NCBI GenBank assembly: GCA_025558095.1
Contig: JAIVFI010000002.1
Location: 1,116,001-1,180,000, forward strand
From: Hyaloraphidium curvatum
Lineage: Eukaryota; Monoblepharomycota; Hyaloraphidiomycetes; Hyaloraphidiales; Hyaloraphidiaceae
Length of the DNA: 64,000 bases
Direction of reading: 5' to 3'
Part shown: positions 50,724 through 62,018 of the stretch, piece by piece
Layout: every line of letters begins with the position of its first letter
How positions within the stretch are numbered: the stretch's first letter is position 1
The notes under the pieces: generated by a model
Told to the model about the DNA's origin: nothing
The model's database searches: none
Seen by the model: only the letters and a program-made list of their open reading frames with translations
Translations under genes and position numbers: made by a program

Positions 50724-52166
50724 ATGGCAGCCGGCAAAGACGCCGCTCTGTTTAGCGCGCGGGCGCTTCTTGCGGCGTTCCCGCAGGCACCGCCGGCCGC
50801 GTCGTTCCTCTCGGGACTGCCTGCGCCGGCTGACCCCGCCGAGGCGCAGCGCGTAGCTGACCCGCTGACGCGCGACACATTCCTCTCGGCACTGTCCGCG
50901 GCGCCAGGGCTGCGGGCTGTAACGCGGCTGCAGATTGCGCTCGACCCGATCACCCGCCGCGTGCTCGCCCGCGGCGTCGGGGCGTGGCTGGCGCACTGCG
51001 CCGTCGTGCCGATGGTCGCCCTCTTCGGCGGGTTCGGCACGCCACAGCTGGCGCTGGGCGTCGTCGGCATGCTCTGCGCGAGCCTGACACCTACCGTGAT
51101 CCTGCCGCTGTTTGCGCAGTTCCGCTCGACGCTGGTGCTCGGCAGCCGCGAGTTCTCGGCCCATGGTGCCTCGGGGCTGGCGCGCTGGGAGCAGCTCGTC
51201 GGCACCGCAGGCACCGGAGGCTCAGATTCGCTGCTGCTGCACGACCCCTCCGACGACCGCTGTCCCTGCCCCGCGCCGTCGTGCGCGGGATCGTGCCGTT
51301 GGCACGCCTCGGCCCTACGCATTTCGGAGTGGCTAGTCAAATATGGCCTCTTTTGCACCGTTTTTCTGAGCTACAGCTGGACCGGGCTGACCGTTCCCGG
51401 AACGTGGCTTAACGCCTGGAGTATCGCCCTTGCCGTCACATCCATAGTCGTCATGCTCCTTACCGCGGTGGCACAATCCCTCTCGCGCTTCTCCACCAAC
51501 GTAGCCCTCCTGGAAGTGACCGACCGCGTGCGCCGCCGCGCAATGAAGCTTGCCCTCGGCGACATGCTCGCGACCTTCCACACGGCAGTCGAATCCGACA
51601 GCGTGGCTGGCCTCGCTTCCTCGGCGTCCAAAGAACCTTTCGAGGTGCTGCACGATCTCCTCATCGCCACGTGGGCGCGACGCATCCGCCAATTCAATAC
51701 CTCGTCCCCTCTCCTACTCTCCCTCATCCCTTACCTAACGTTCGCGGTCGCCAACATGGCCGCCTTCTCGTGCCTGCCGGCCTACTACATCGTCTACACC
51801 GGCTATGTCGCCGTCCTCAACCTCTTCGACCTCGTCAACGTGGCCGCCGAAAACCGCGGCATCGACTCCCAGCGCCGCATGTACCTCGACGCGATCCGGG
51901 AGCTCCGCTCGCTCGGGGACCGCGCGGCGCGCGCGGGAGCCTCCCCGGAGCTGCTCCGCGCCGTCGACGCCCGCGCGGCGCTGCTCGCGACGTTTTCGGA
52001 TGTCGACGGGTACCGCGCCAAGCTGCTGGGGTTCGCGGTCGACTACGGCGTGCTGAGGACGGTGGCGGTGACCGCCCTCACGCTGTTTGTGGGGTTGTGG
52101 AGCATACTGAAGGGGTTGGGGGTGTTTGCGACAATGCAGTCGGTGTGTCCGCACAAGAACTTCTGA
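50724..52166 (+). CDS. polytopic membrane protein of unknown family (480 aa), intact member of the pair
   Basis: Intronless. ATG 50724 is the first AUG in frame. Predicted membrane segments lie at about 85-131 (two), 193-241 (two), 319-360 (two) and 430-450. A Cys/Pro-rich loop (DDRCPCPAPSCAGSCRWH, residues about 168-185) follows the second pair, and a soluble helical part with an EVTDRVRRRAMKLALGDML segment is at about 255-310. The C-terminus ends SVCPHKNF. A decayed duplicate lies at 2349-2931. No known family is recognised; topology suggests a transporter or signalling scaffold but the sequence does not show which. Confidence 0.75.
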   Translation: MAAGKDAALFSARALLAAFPQAPPAASFLSGLPAPADPAEAQRVADPLTRDTFLSALSAAPGLRAVTRLQIALDPITRRVLARGVGAWLAHCAVVPMVALFGGFGTPQLALGVVGMLCASLTPTVILPLFAQFRSTLVLGSREFSAHGASGLARWEQLVGTAGTGGSDSLLLHDPSDDRCPCPAPSCAGSCRWHASALRISEWLVKYGLFCTVFLSYSWTGLTVPGTWLNAWSIALAVTSIVVMLLTAVAQSLSRFSTNVALLEVTDRVRRRAMKLALGDMLATFHTAVESDSVAGLASSASKEPFEVLHDLLIATWARRIRQFNTSSPLLLSLIPYLTFAVANMAAFSCLPAYYIVYTGYVAVLNLFDLVNVAAENRGIDSQRRMYLDAIRELRSLGDRAARAGASPELLRAVDARAALLATFSDVDGYRAKLLGFAVDYGVLRTVAVTALTLFVGLWSILKGLGVFATMQSVCPHKNF

Positions 52167-52292
52167 ATCGTTTCGGGCATGTTGAAAGATGGGGACGTCG
52201 GACACGTGCGGCGTAGGTTGTGGACGGAGTGGAGGCTTCATCTTGAACGCAGGCTAGGAAGGGAGTTGATGGGCGGTACATCGAGCAGGGCA

Positions 52293-53408
52293 CTACTGCT
52301 CCCCCGCGAGCCGACGAACAGCCTCGAACTCCTCGCACTCCGTCCCGCCGACAGTTCCCAGCTCTTCCCACGCCCGGATCTCCCGAAGACACTCCCTCGC
52401 GCGCTCCACGGTCCACTGTTCGACCCCCTGGAACTCCAGCGCACCGATCGAGACGGCGACCGGCGGGGTCAGGCCGGAAAGGAGGGATCGTACGGCAGTA
52501 AGGTCTGTCGGGCCGGTTTCTTTGAGAGGCAGGCGGCGGATGTGCAGGGTCCGAAGGTTCGGCGGGAGACGGAGGCGGAGAAGCATCTCCGCGGAAGCAC
52601 CACCCAGGTCCAACGATTCGACACTCGTCATCTTGGGCAAGTTCGACGTTCGAAATATATGGTTCTAAGCCCCTGGGCGGCCACGCGCAGGGCGACCGGT
52701 TTGAAGTCTTGCCGTCCGGCCAGCACTTCCAGTTGACGACCGTAAGCGAGCCAGGACCTGATCTTTGGAAACACGTGCTACGGCGTCTTTTCAAACCGAG
52801 GAGCTCTGGCTCTTGGTAGCCGACTTCGAAGTGCGCCGTCTTCAGAGCCGGACACGCCCGGATCACGCGGGCAAGGGCTGCCGCAGTACACGAAGACCGC
52901 AGTGTCAAGTGCTCTAAAAGAGGCAGCTGAGGAAACGTGGCGACGATAATGCTCCGAGCATCCCTGTGAAGGAACAGCTCGAGCTCCAGCGAGCACAGTT
53001 GGGTGAGATTGGCTCCAGCAAAGGCTTCCAAATCCCCCAATTCCCGGTCAATCTTGAACGAAAGTAGCGCAAGGGCGGAACAGGAGTGCAGGAGTCGCCG
53101 TTCGTGGCCACGAAACCGAACGAGGCACGTGAGGTCCAGATCCTTCACGTATCGGCACATTCCTCCCGCAATCAGCATGTCCACGACGGCTGGAACTCTA
53201 TCTTCGTGAAGCCAGGAAAGACAAAAGCGTTCCATTAACCTGGGTAACACCAGTTCGTGAAGATCCCGGCACGCGGAGAGAGTTCACGGAGGTTTCGCGA
53301 CCTGGGCTGGAGGTGCGAGGCAACGGCCAGAAACAACTCCGGCGGCAGCAGGGCTTCAGAAGCATCGTTTGACGATGCCATGCGCGAGCTTTTCGAGGCG
53401 GAATCCAT
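52293..53408 (-). CDS. F-box/leucine-rich-repeat-like protein (316 aa)
   Basis: Exons 53408-53302, 53239-52727 and 52623-52293. The first junction (phase 2, AG|G, giving LQPRLMERFC) is good. The second junction is less certain: alternatives exist at 52690-52730 and the model used (AA|GTGCTG...GACGAG|T) was chosen because it closes the frame. The N-terminal exon has the F-box core LLPPELFLAVASHLQP. The remainder is leucine-rich (LTLRSSCTAAALARVIRACP, MLLRLRLPPNLRTLHIRRL), in LRR style. It is likely an SCF adaptor. It shares a 93-bp divergent start region with the large gene at 53.5 kb. Confidence 0.6.
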
Positions 53409-53501
53409 TGGCGATTTCACGGGCTCTCGCCATTGTTTTGAAATGGCGTCGACCGCGGTCTCGCAGCGCGCATCGCACTCGTTCGTAGGCCAGGTCCCAA
53501 G
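53409..53501. promoter_or_regulatory. 93-bp divergent promoter (F-box/LRR gene and large helical gene)
   Basis: Only 93 bp separate the two divergent ATGs. A bidirectional promoter is implied. No motif assigned. Confidence 0.4.
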
Positions 53502-56500
53502 ATGGCCCCTCCCGCGGCCTCGCTGAGTGCCGCCGATGTGCGCCGCCGGCTCTTCGCGTCGCCCGGAACCCCCCCGGCGGAGCTGCCGGCGCTCTCGCGA
53601 GCCTTGTACGACGCGCTTTCGGGCACGTCGGACGCCCCGCTGGAACTGCTCGCGGACTGCCTCACTCTGCGCGGCGGCGAATTTGCAGGCTGGGCGGTCG
53701 ATGTTGCGACACGCGTCTCGGGCTCCGGAAAGGCGGGATCGGATGTCGTGGGGCGTCTGCGAGCGCTGGCGTTGGAGCGTGCCGCGTCTCTGCCGCCGCG
53801 TGGACTGGCCGCCGCGGCCGCCTTATCTGCCATCGCGCTCTTAAATGACAATGGCAAGGGGCCGATCGCTCCAAAGGACCACGTGTTTTCGGTGCTGGCG
53901 ACCGCCAACAGGGCGTCGATCCCGCTGGCCGAGCGGGAGATTCTGGAACGCGTTCTGCCTGCCTCTCTGCCCGTGGCCGAACTGGGAATGCGGTTTTCGA
54001 AAATCGAGCCCTTTTTGCGCTTCCTGCTGTGGCATCCTGCTTTTGCTTCGGACGCGGGAGCCCAGGTCGCCGTGTCTTCGGCCGTCCACCGGGTGCTCGG
54101 AGGTGCGAGGGACGCGTCAGCGGCCGACAAGGCCCTGATCTCGCAGTATGTAGCCTCGCACTTGCTGCCGTCACCGCTGGCGCCCACCTCGCTGCTGCTT
54201 CGGGCGGCCAGGTGGCTGCTTTGCACCAAGGAGGTCGGGCCCAGGATCGCAGTGCTCGGGCAGCTGGCCGATGCCGCGGATCGGCTCGCTTCCGACGCCA
54301 GTATCGCGTCGGCGGACTTTGCCAAGGATTTGTGGCTGGCTGTTTGCAAGAGCCCGACGCCGGCCACTGGTGCCGCCCTGGTGTTTGAGCTGGCGACCAT
54401 CTGCTCCGCAGCCTTCCATGTCGGGTCCTCGGCCGCATCGCAGGACGATGCCCTTCCAGCTCTTGCCTCCTCCGTCGACCTGCTCGAAAAGCTGCCCGCG
54501 GACGTCGGACCGGGGCCCGCCAGCTTGGTGCTCTCGGTTCTGGTGCACCACCTCGCAGAGCGGGAAGGCCGCTCCGGACCGCATGCCGCGCAGCTCAGGC
54601 AGCTCCTCGAACGAGCAGAGGCCAGGCGCGCAGGTGCTTCTACGGATGGTGCCGGCGCACTTGTCGCGCAGCTGGACGCGCTGCGGCGAACGCACCCCGC
54701 ATTGTCTCGCCCCGGCTTGTCTCTGATCGCGGCAAACACTGCCACCCTGCTCTCGCCCCCTTCCGACCCTTCCGTCTTCTCTACCCCGTTCTTCCTTTCC
54801 GCCGCCCTGCTCGCACATCCCTCCCTCCTTCCAAGCATCCCGCCATCCCAATCCTTCCTCGCGGAGTACACATACCTCCTTTCCAACCCAACCCCGCCCC
54901 TCGCCCGCGCCCTCCTCGCCTCCCTCACCTCCTTAGCTTCTCCGCAACCGTCGTCGGCATTCGCCACCGCCCGCGCGGTCCGCACGGCGCTGTCGCTCCC
55001 AGATTCGGCGGCGCGGCTCCGTGTGCTGTCCCTGTGCGCGGCGGGGAACGGCAGGGCGTGGAGGTGGTGGGCTGCGGAGCTGGGTGGGTGGGCGAGGAAG
55101 AGGGCGGCCAGGGTGGAGGAGATGGGGAGGAAGAGGAAGGATTGGGGCGCCGAGGGGTACGACGAGGAGGAGGCGATGATGACTGTCGTCGGGTAGGTCT
55201 CCTCGCGTGCAGATCGCGACCGAATCGGAAGCTCACTTGTGCAAATCAAACCACAAATCAAACCACAGGCGTGCCATATCCGACCACCCGCGCTCCGCAG
55301 CCCAGCCAGCCTTCCCCGTGCTCCTCGCCCTGCTCCGCTCCCAGCTGCTCCGCTCGCCCGTCGCCCGCGCGGCGTGCGTGCGCTCGGCGACCGCCGCCGC
55401 GTCGCTGGGGCTGGCGGATCCGAGAGCCGTGTGGCACGTTGCGATGAGGGCGGTGGTGGAGGAGGCCATGGCGGGGGAGGACGAGGAGATGTGGGAGGCC
55501 TGCGCGGGGTTCCTGGGGGTTTGCGGGGAGCTTTGGGACGGTGGGTGCACGGAACAGACCGTCAACGAAGCTGACATTCTCTGCGCCCGTATCCACAGAA
55601 TCGGAAGCCTACACCGCCTTCCTTAACGACGACATACTTCCGCGACTCCTTCCCCGCGCCCTCCCGCCCGCTGCCCCAAGCTCGCGCCGCTCTGCTGCTC
55701 AAAGCGCGCTCTCCTTCTTCCCCATCACCTTGCTCGCCCCGCACCTGCCGCCCGAGGTCTCTTCCCTCGTCCCGCACATCGACCGACCCCTGCTTTCCGC
55801 GCTCATGGCGAACGAGCTTTCGACCATGCGCCGCTCCGTCCTCCGCGGCACGGGCAGCACCGGTCGCGCTCGCGCTGAGCCTGCACCCGCGCTTGTGGAC
55901 GGTGCCCGCGCAGCGCTAGGGACTCTGGAATCCCTCGCAGAGCGCCCGGCAAAGGTTGGCGCCAAACCCGGGTACATATTGGGCGCCTTGTTGGGCTCCT
56001 CGGGCGCTCCACCGCCAGGCGTTTCGCCCGTTGCGTACTTGCAGAAGCGAGAAAAGCTCGTCACGGACGCCGTGAAGGACCTGACGGGGATCGTGGCGAC
56101 CGACCAGCCTGTCCTCGGGCGGCTCGGTGCGGGCGAGGCCTTCGCGCGGGGCTGGGACGCAGTCTGGTCGGCCGCGGCGCGGGCTGCGGACGTCCAGGTT
56201 GCTTCTGGAGGTGACGCTGTTTCGGCCAGGTCGATCGCCGAGGCGCGGTTCGCGGAGCTCGTGGGGAAGATGGCCGATCCCAAGAGTCCGCTCGAGGCCG
56301 GCAACGCGGCGGCTTCCGCGGCGGGCCTGTGCAGGAGCCTGGTGCGGAGCGGGGAGGCGGAGCTCGGGACCAGGTTGGGGAGGAGCCTGCTTTCGAGGTT
56401 GCTGGAACCGGCAAAGGGTCTTGGGGACGAGGGAAACGACGAGGTCGGAGCGGCCAGGGCGTTGGCCATCGCTGCATTGGCGCCGTCGGTCGTCGACCGC

Positions 56501-58888
56501 ACGGACAACCAGACGTGGACGTCTATCGGCGACGTTCTGAAGAAGGCGGCCGAAGCAGAAGATGCGCTGTGGACCAGATGGTCTGGAGCGGTCGGACTCG
56601 GCACCGTCTTGCGTGCGATTCCGAGGAACCTCGAGGCCTTCGATACCGCCTTGCAGAACCTGCTCTCGTTGCCCGACCAGGAAACCGGCAAGGGCATCGG
56701 CCTAGCGTGCTGCGCTGTGGCCGTCAAGGAGCAGGATCCTACTCTCTTTGAAGAGCTCCTCGAGGTGGCTCTGATTGCACTCGAGAGCTTGGCGGCGAGA
56801 AAGGCAGGATCCAAGCCCGCCGAGTTCCAAGGGGTCGACGGCTCTGCTTTCTTCGTTGGCTGGAGCGCCCCCCTGATTGCGGACGCGGGACTGAGGACTA
56901 GAGCTCGGACGGCCCTGGTCAAGTCCCTGGAATCCGTGAACGAGAAGAAGGACCTCGCCTTGCACACGCTGTTTGCCATCGCGGTGTCGCATTTCTTTGC
57001 AAACGACGCGGATTCGGAGAAGGAGCACGCGGCCAGGCTCAACTCGATCGCTGGGGCAGCCGCCCCCTCACTGTCGTCTGTCGCATCCGTCCCCTCCCTG
57101 CTTGGCTTCGACATGCTCGCGAACCAGCCTTCGGCGACAGCTCTCCCATTCTGCGCCGACGCCGCGGCCTCCACCAAGCTCCTCTCCAAGTTGAGCACCA
57201 TCATGTCTGCCTCGGCCGAGCTCCGACTGGCCCGCGTCGCCGCCATTGCCTGCGGGCGCATCTGCGGGACCACCCTCGAGGAGGACACGGGGCCGGCCCT
57301 GCTGGGAGGCAAGAAGGAGCCTGCTGACCTGTCGCGATTGGAAGCGGAAACGAGCTACGTGCGCGCCGTGTTTGACGGTCTTCGCGGCGGAGCTTCGGGG
57401 AACGTGGGCGACGTGCTGCTCGGTGCACTCGAAACCGTAGAGGGACCTCTCCCGGCCGTGGATTGGGCGCCGCTGGTCAACGCAGTCTGGGACTTGGGCG
57501 ACCTGCGGCGCCGGACGGCGGTCTTCGTTTTCGCAAGCAGGCACTGCGTCGTGTCGGGCTCGCGGAGCCTGCTCGACTTCCTCATGTCGAAATGCGAGCG
57601 CGGACGATGGGGCAGGTACGAGCTCGAGCTGCAGCTGATGGTCCTGGGAGACGCGGGGATCGGAAGGCTGCTCGATATTGCCGGCCTGGAGCCCGCCTGG
57701 GTCGAGGGGGCTGAAGGAGATGGCTCCGAGGACACTCAGAAAATGACCATTGCGCCGACCAAGCTGATCTCGGTCGTCTCCGAGGCATTCGAGGAAGCAC
57801 ACGCCCACGACAACGCTCAGGAGCTGCTTCTTGCGCTCATGACCACGCTGCACGGCCGACTCGCTGAGCACCGCACTTCAAGCCAGCATGACCCCACTGC
57901 CGAGATCCCCGTCGCGGCGCAGCTGGCTTCCCTCCTATGCAGGGTGTTTGTGACGTTGCCGCTGCCGACGGACCTCACCACGCTGCGACTCTTGCGCCTC
58001 GGCACCGAATCGATAGCTTGCGACGCTCGAGTGCTGGACTACTTCCTCGGCGGCGCGTCTGATGGTGACCCCTCCCGCGACGTGGTCAAGGTCTGCGTGG
58101 CGTGGGAGCTCAGCGCGCGCGGCGCGGCGGCCGTGGACTTTGGGATGCCCGCGGCCGTCCTGGCGTCCAAGGTGCTCGAGAACGAGTTCGCGGCTATGGT
58201 GGGCGGGCCGGGTAGGCGCGCGAGAGTGTTTGCCGCGATGGGGGGCGTGGCGACGCAGCTCGCCGCGGAGGAGGCCGCGGAGCTGAGGTCAATGATGGCA
58301 GGCAAGGAGGCCAGGTTGCCTCCGCGGTTGAGGACCGTACTGGCGCGGCGGTCCGTGGTCTTGAAGTGGCTCGGGAGGCTGCTGGACACGGGGATTGTGG
58401 TCGGGAGCGGGTACGCGGACTGCCTTTGCGAGTACGTGTGGCTGGTGGTGGGGAGCTTCGCCGAGATGTGCCTGGGCGGGGAGTGGTGGAAGCTGGACGG
58501 GTTCCTAGTGGCCGACGTGGCCTGCGAGGACGGAGAGGACGCGGTGCGGGGAACCCCGCCGGACTTTGAGTTTGAACCCGCGTTGGCCGAGGAAGGTGAC
58601 GGGGTGATCCTGGCTAGCAGGCTCGGCCGCCTCCTCCTCTCCTTCCTCTCGGGCACTCTCGCGGCGGACGCCAAGGCTCTCCCCGAGATCGCCCCGCAGC
58701 AGATTGCTTCCTCCCAGATCCTAAGACGAATCCACCGGATCTTGGGCCTGGCAAGGGCGGTGGCTTCGGCGACGGACGATGAGGCCGCCGTGCTGGGTGC
58801 GCTTTGGCTCGCGATCGGTGGTGAGCGGACGGTCTTCGGTGCGCTCGTGGCGGCAGATCGAGAGGCCTGGACCACGCTGGCGGAGTGA
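53502..58888 (+). CDS. very large helical-repeat protein, possibly focadhesin/RST1-like (1750 aa)
   Basis: Three exons, 53502-55192, 55269-55540 and 55599-58888, closing in frame across two introns (76 and 58 nt) and giving 1750 aa. Almost the whole protein reads as ARM/HEAT-like amphipathic helices rich in Ala, Leu, Val and Arg. Examples are ALERAASLPPRGLAAAAALS, VLSVLVHHLAEREGRSGPHA and VVKVCVAWELSARGAAAVDF. There is no signal peptide or membrane segment. Length and architecture fit focadhesin/RST1 (DUF3730), which associates with the SKI/exosome RNA-decay machinery in animals and plants, but similarity was judged by eye only. Other HEAT-repeat giants remain possible. Confidence 0.6.
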
Positions 58889-59036
58889 ATGGATCCGCAA
58901 CTTGATCATAGAGTCGAAAGCCTGCGTCTTCCGCTTTCCCGATCGGCTTTCCCATTGAGCTCCCCGACGACACAGCCACAAGCAGACCATCCTCCAGCTC
59001 CGCCGTCCTCCGCCGCCGAATCCTCTTCCAATAGAC

Positions 59037-59526
59037 ATGCCTACCGTGACGGGCACCGTTCGCAAGCTCGTGGGCAACCAGATGCCTTCGCCCTTTGGCC
59101 GCCCGGGCGGCGCCGCCTCCCCGCTCTCGGTTCCTGTGCGGCTTGCGCGGACAAGGTCCGCTCCCTCTCCCGCCCGCCTGACCAGCTTCCGACCCCTAAT
59201 AATAAGGTGCACGTATTCAAGGGGGATGCTATATCTCCGCACGACTCCCCGGGGTCGAAGCACGCGGCGGATCTCCTGAAGACGGTTCGGAGCGGGAAGG
59301 ATGGGAAGTACGGGGTCGAGCTGCCTGCTGGGACGTACACAGTGGGTTTCACCCGGCGGCGTTAGCAAATGAAGTCAGACTGAAACTTGCGAAGATTGTC
59401 GCGGAGATCGACGGGAAGCTGTACCTGAACATGACAACGGGCAAGGGACATTGGCATCCTGTCGAGGTCGCAGAGGGAAAGGAAACGGTGTGGAACATCG
59501 ACGATACCTCGGAGGCGTTATTCTGA
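59037..59526 (+). CDS. small protein with a carboxypeptidase-regulatory-like (transthyretin-type) domain (124 aa)
   Basis: Exons 59037-59135, 59207-59334 and 59379-59526. The spliced product starts MPTVTGTVRKLVGNQ, then VHVFKGDAISPHDSPGSKHA, SGKDGKYGVELPAGT and EIDGKLYLNMTTGKGHWHPV. This is the pattern of CarboxypepD_reg/TTR-like beta sandwiches: a G-x-V strand followed by a 'GKYxxxLPAGTY' strand pair. Donor choice for the first intron is not fully certain (GTTCCT or GTGCGG, both phase 0), and the second intron (GTACAC...GTCAG, 44 nt) was chosen because it closes the frame. Intracellular role unknown. Confidence 0.55.
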
Positions 59527-59697
59527 CGCAAAGGAGCGGAATGGACGTGGGGAGAAGTGGGAATGGCACCTATTGTCGGCGGAGCAATCAATACCAAGGG
59601 CACGATAGTACACACAGCAGCCACGCCAGCTAGAGGAGAAAACACGACACTTCTCCAACCAAGCAAAGCACCAATGGGGCGAAAACGACCCCGGGCG

Positions 59698-60660
59698 CTA
59701 GAGCCCCGCCGCAGCGGGCTGGCTCAGCGCCGTCCACCACATCCGCGCCAGCACCGCCAGGCTGGCAAACTCGGCAAAGGACCGCAGAATGCTCCGCGGC
59801 TTCAGGGTCCCGAAGATAAGCGCAATGACGTGCAGCAGTCGCATGCCGAGGAAGACGAAACAGTTCTCGTCCAGCGTGTCCATGGGCACGGTGAGGTGCA
59901 GGGAGAGGAGGGTAGCGCCGAAGAACCACGGCATGACGTGCAGGGTGCGACGGGAGGCCAGCTCGAGGCGACGTATGAATGCGGCCTTTTATGAACATGT
60001 GTCATGTTTCGAAGAGTGCCGCGTCAGCCCTCTCGTCGCGTCCGGTAGTGAGCCACCCACCGTGTCCGCTCCGAGCCTGTACTCCTCAACGCTCATGATA
60101 GACATTTTTTGATTCGACTGAGACGATCCGTTGGACTCCCGGAGCGCCGCCGCGGCGATGTTCACGGAACTTCCCCGCCGGAGCTTCGGAAAGCCCTCCA
60201 ACGTCCCCGAGCCACCGGGTCCGTCCCGGCCCTGAAAGTACGACGGCTGTGGCGCCACACCGTCCGGTTTTGGCGTCGTCGGCCGTTCCGGACGCGGCGT
60301 GACGGGCCGCCCTTCGTCCCGCTCCCGGCCGTCCGTCCGCGCGTCCCTGCTTCCCCGCCGCACGTCCTTCACCTCTTTGCCGTCCGATTTGCCTCCTCCC
60401 GACGTAACAACCCATCCTGGTTCATCTTCTGGCACACCATTTCGGACTCGAATAACGGCGGCAATGATGTGCGGAAACCACGACAGAAAGAACGACACGG
60501 GAAAGGCAATGTATGTGAAATGCGTCCCGAGGAGGAGCATGGCGAAGACGGCGGCGGTGGACCGCAGAGTGACCGCGAGAGTGGCCGCACGGTGTTGCCC
60601 CAAAGCGGTGGAATCGTCGCCGGGCGCCGCGTTGAGCCGATCGCGCGAGCAGGGTGGCAC
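59698..60660 (-). CDS. four-TM membrane protein with acidic/basic central loop; 5' end unresolved
   Basis: Exons 60660(open)-60061 and 59961-59698, joined by a phase-0 intron of 99 nt (GTGGGT...CTCGAG) with CTGAC upstream of the acceptor. No ATG is present at 60660: the frame is open 5' and begins with GTG, so a further 5' exon or an internal start at 60540 (MLLLGTHFTYIAF) is needed. The first membrane region is FAMLLLGTHFTYIAFPVSFFLSWFPH. A polar, Arg/Asp/Pro-rich loop of about 110 residues follows, ending SIMSVEEYRLGADT. The last exon adds three segments (MPWFFGATLLSLHL, CFVFLGMRLLHVIALIFG, SFAEFASLAVLARMWWTAL). No family identified. Confidence 0.55.
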
Positions 60661-60765
60661 AACATCCGCAGTGTCCCCCTCTCCCTCGCAGCGTAAAGGG
60701 GGTTTCTCAGCAACCGATTCTCGCGTCTTTACCTTCCATCAGTCATTAGACGCGTCGGAGCGGCA

Positions 60766-61991
60766 ATGGAACGTGGTGGTCGCGCTCCGCTCCCCACCGA
60801 GGCCGAGATCGTAGACTACTTCAGCAAATACAGCAACTGGAACCGTTGGGGTCCCGACGACGTCGCTGGCACGCTCAATCACATAACGGAGAAACACGTT
60901 CTCGATGCCGTCAAGCTCGTTCAGGAAGGACGGACTGTCTCACTTTCGTGGGATGTGAACTTCAATGCAATGACGAAGGACACCAATCCTGGCGCCGGAA
61001 TCCCCATGAGGCACATGCAAGCGACGGGTGGTGACCGAGGCACTGGAGCTGGTCTGCCCGCTAGCGCGTTCGTCGATAAGGATGGCAATCCTACTGCGGA
61101 GCGTGACAAGGCCGTCGCAACGCAGCCTCATGCCACCTCGACTGGCCCGAGGGGCTCCGGCGCCGGCGAATGGATCTCGTTTACCTTCCACGGCTACACG
61201 TTCACGCACCTCGACAGCCTCGCACATATGTTCTGGGATGGCCGGACGTACAACGGCTACGATGCCGCGGCGACGGTCAACCTCGCCCGCGGGGCGGAGT
61301 TGCTGGATGTTGTCGCGGCCGGGCGAGGCGGGGGCATCGTGGGCAGGGGTGTGCTCCTGGATGCCGCGTCGTTCGGGATCGGCAGTGGCGGCAGCGGCGA
61401 GCTCGATCCGGCGACGGGGATCCCGCATAGGTGGATGGAGCCAGGCGAATTCGTCACGGGCGAGGATCTGGAAGCGATTGAAAAGGAACAAGGAGTGCAA
61501 GTGCGCAACGGCGACCTCAGTACGTGAGCGTGCTTCTCATTTGAGCCTGTCCGCATTGATCCACTCCCGTGCTGCCTTTCACCATCAACGCTACCTCCTC
61601 CTCCTGGCCCACTCGCCTTTTGATCAACGCAGTCTTCCTCCGCACCGGTTATGGTCTCAAGAAACGCCTTCACGGCCCCGACGACACCGGTGCCGTGGGC
61701 CGCGCGGGCTGGCACCCGTCCTGCATCCCGTTGTTCCACGCCCGTTCCGTTGCCTTGATCTCGGCGGACACCGCGCAGGACGCGCACCCGCACGCCTACC
61801 CGTCCTTCAGGAGTCCTGTGCACTCCGTGGGGATCGTGGCGATGGGGCTGTGGCTGCTGGACAACGCGGACTTGGAGGAGCTGGCAAAGGAGTGCAAAGC
61901 GAGGGGCAGGTGGGAGTTCATGTGCAGCGTACAGCCGTGCCGCTTCAAGGGGGTCACGGGATCGCCGGTCAATCCCGTGGCCATCTTTTGA
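60766..61991 (+). CDS. cyclase-family (kynurenine-formamidase-like) metal hydrolase (370 aa)
   Basis: Exons 60766-61519 and 61633-61991, with a phase-1 intron (GTACGT...CGCAG). The metal-binding signature is H142-x5-H148-x-D150-x3-H154 in FHGYTFTHLDSLAH, a cyclase-family (PF04199) variant of HxGTHxDxPxH. The C-terminal exon has LHPECLP-like HPSCIPLFHARSVALISAD, HPHAYPSFRSPVHSVGIVAM, DLEELAKECKARGRWEF and ends with VTGSPVNPVAIF, as in many fungal members. Family enzymes hydrolyse or cyclise amides, for example N-formylkynurenine, isatin or creatinine-like substrates. The substrate here is unknown. Its stop lies 27 bp from the hydratase stop (convergent). Confidence 0.85.
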
Positions 61992-62018
61992 GCAGGGATC
62001 TGTTTGTGTACGGCAGCC

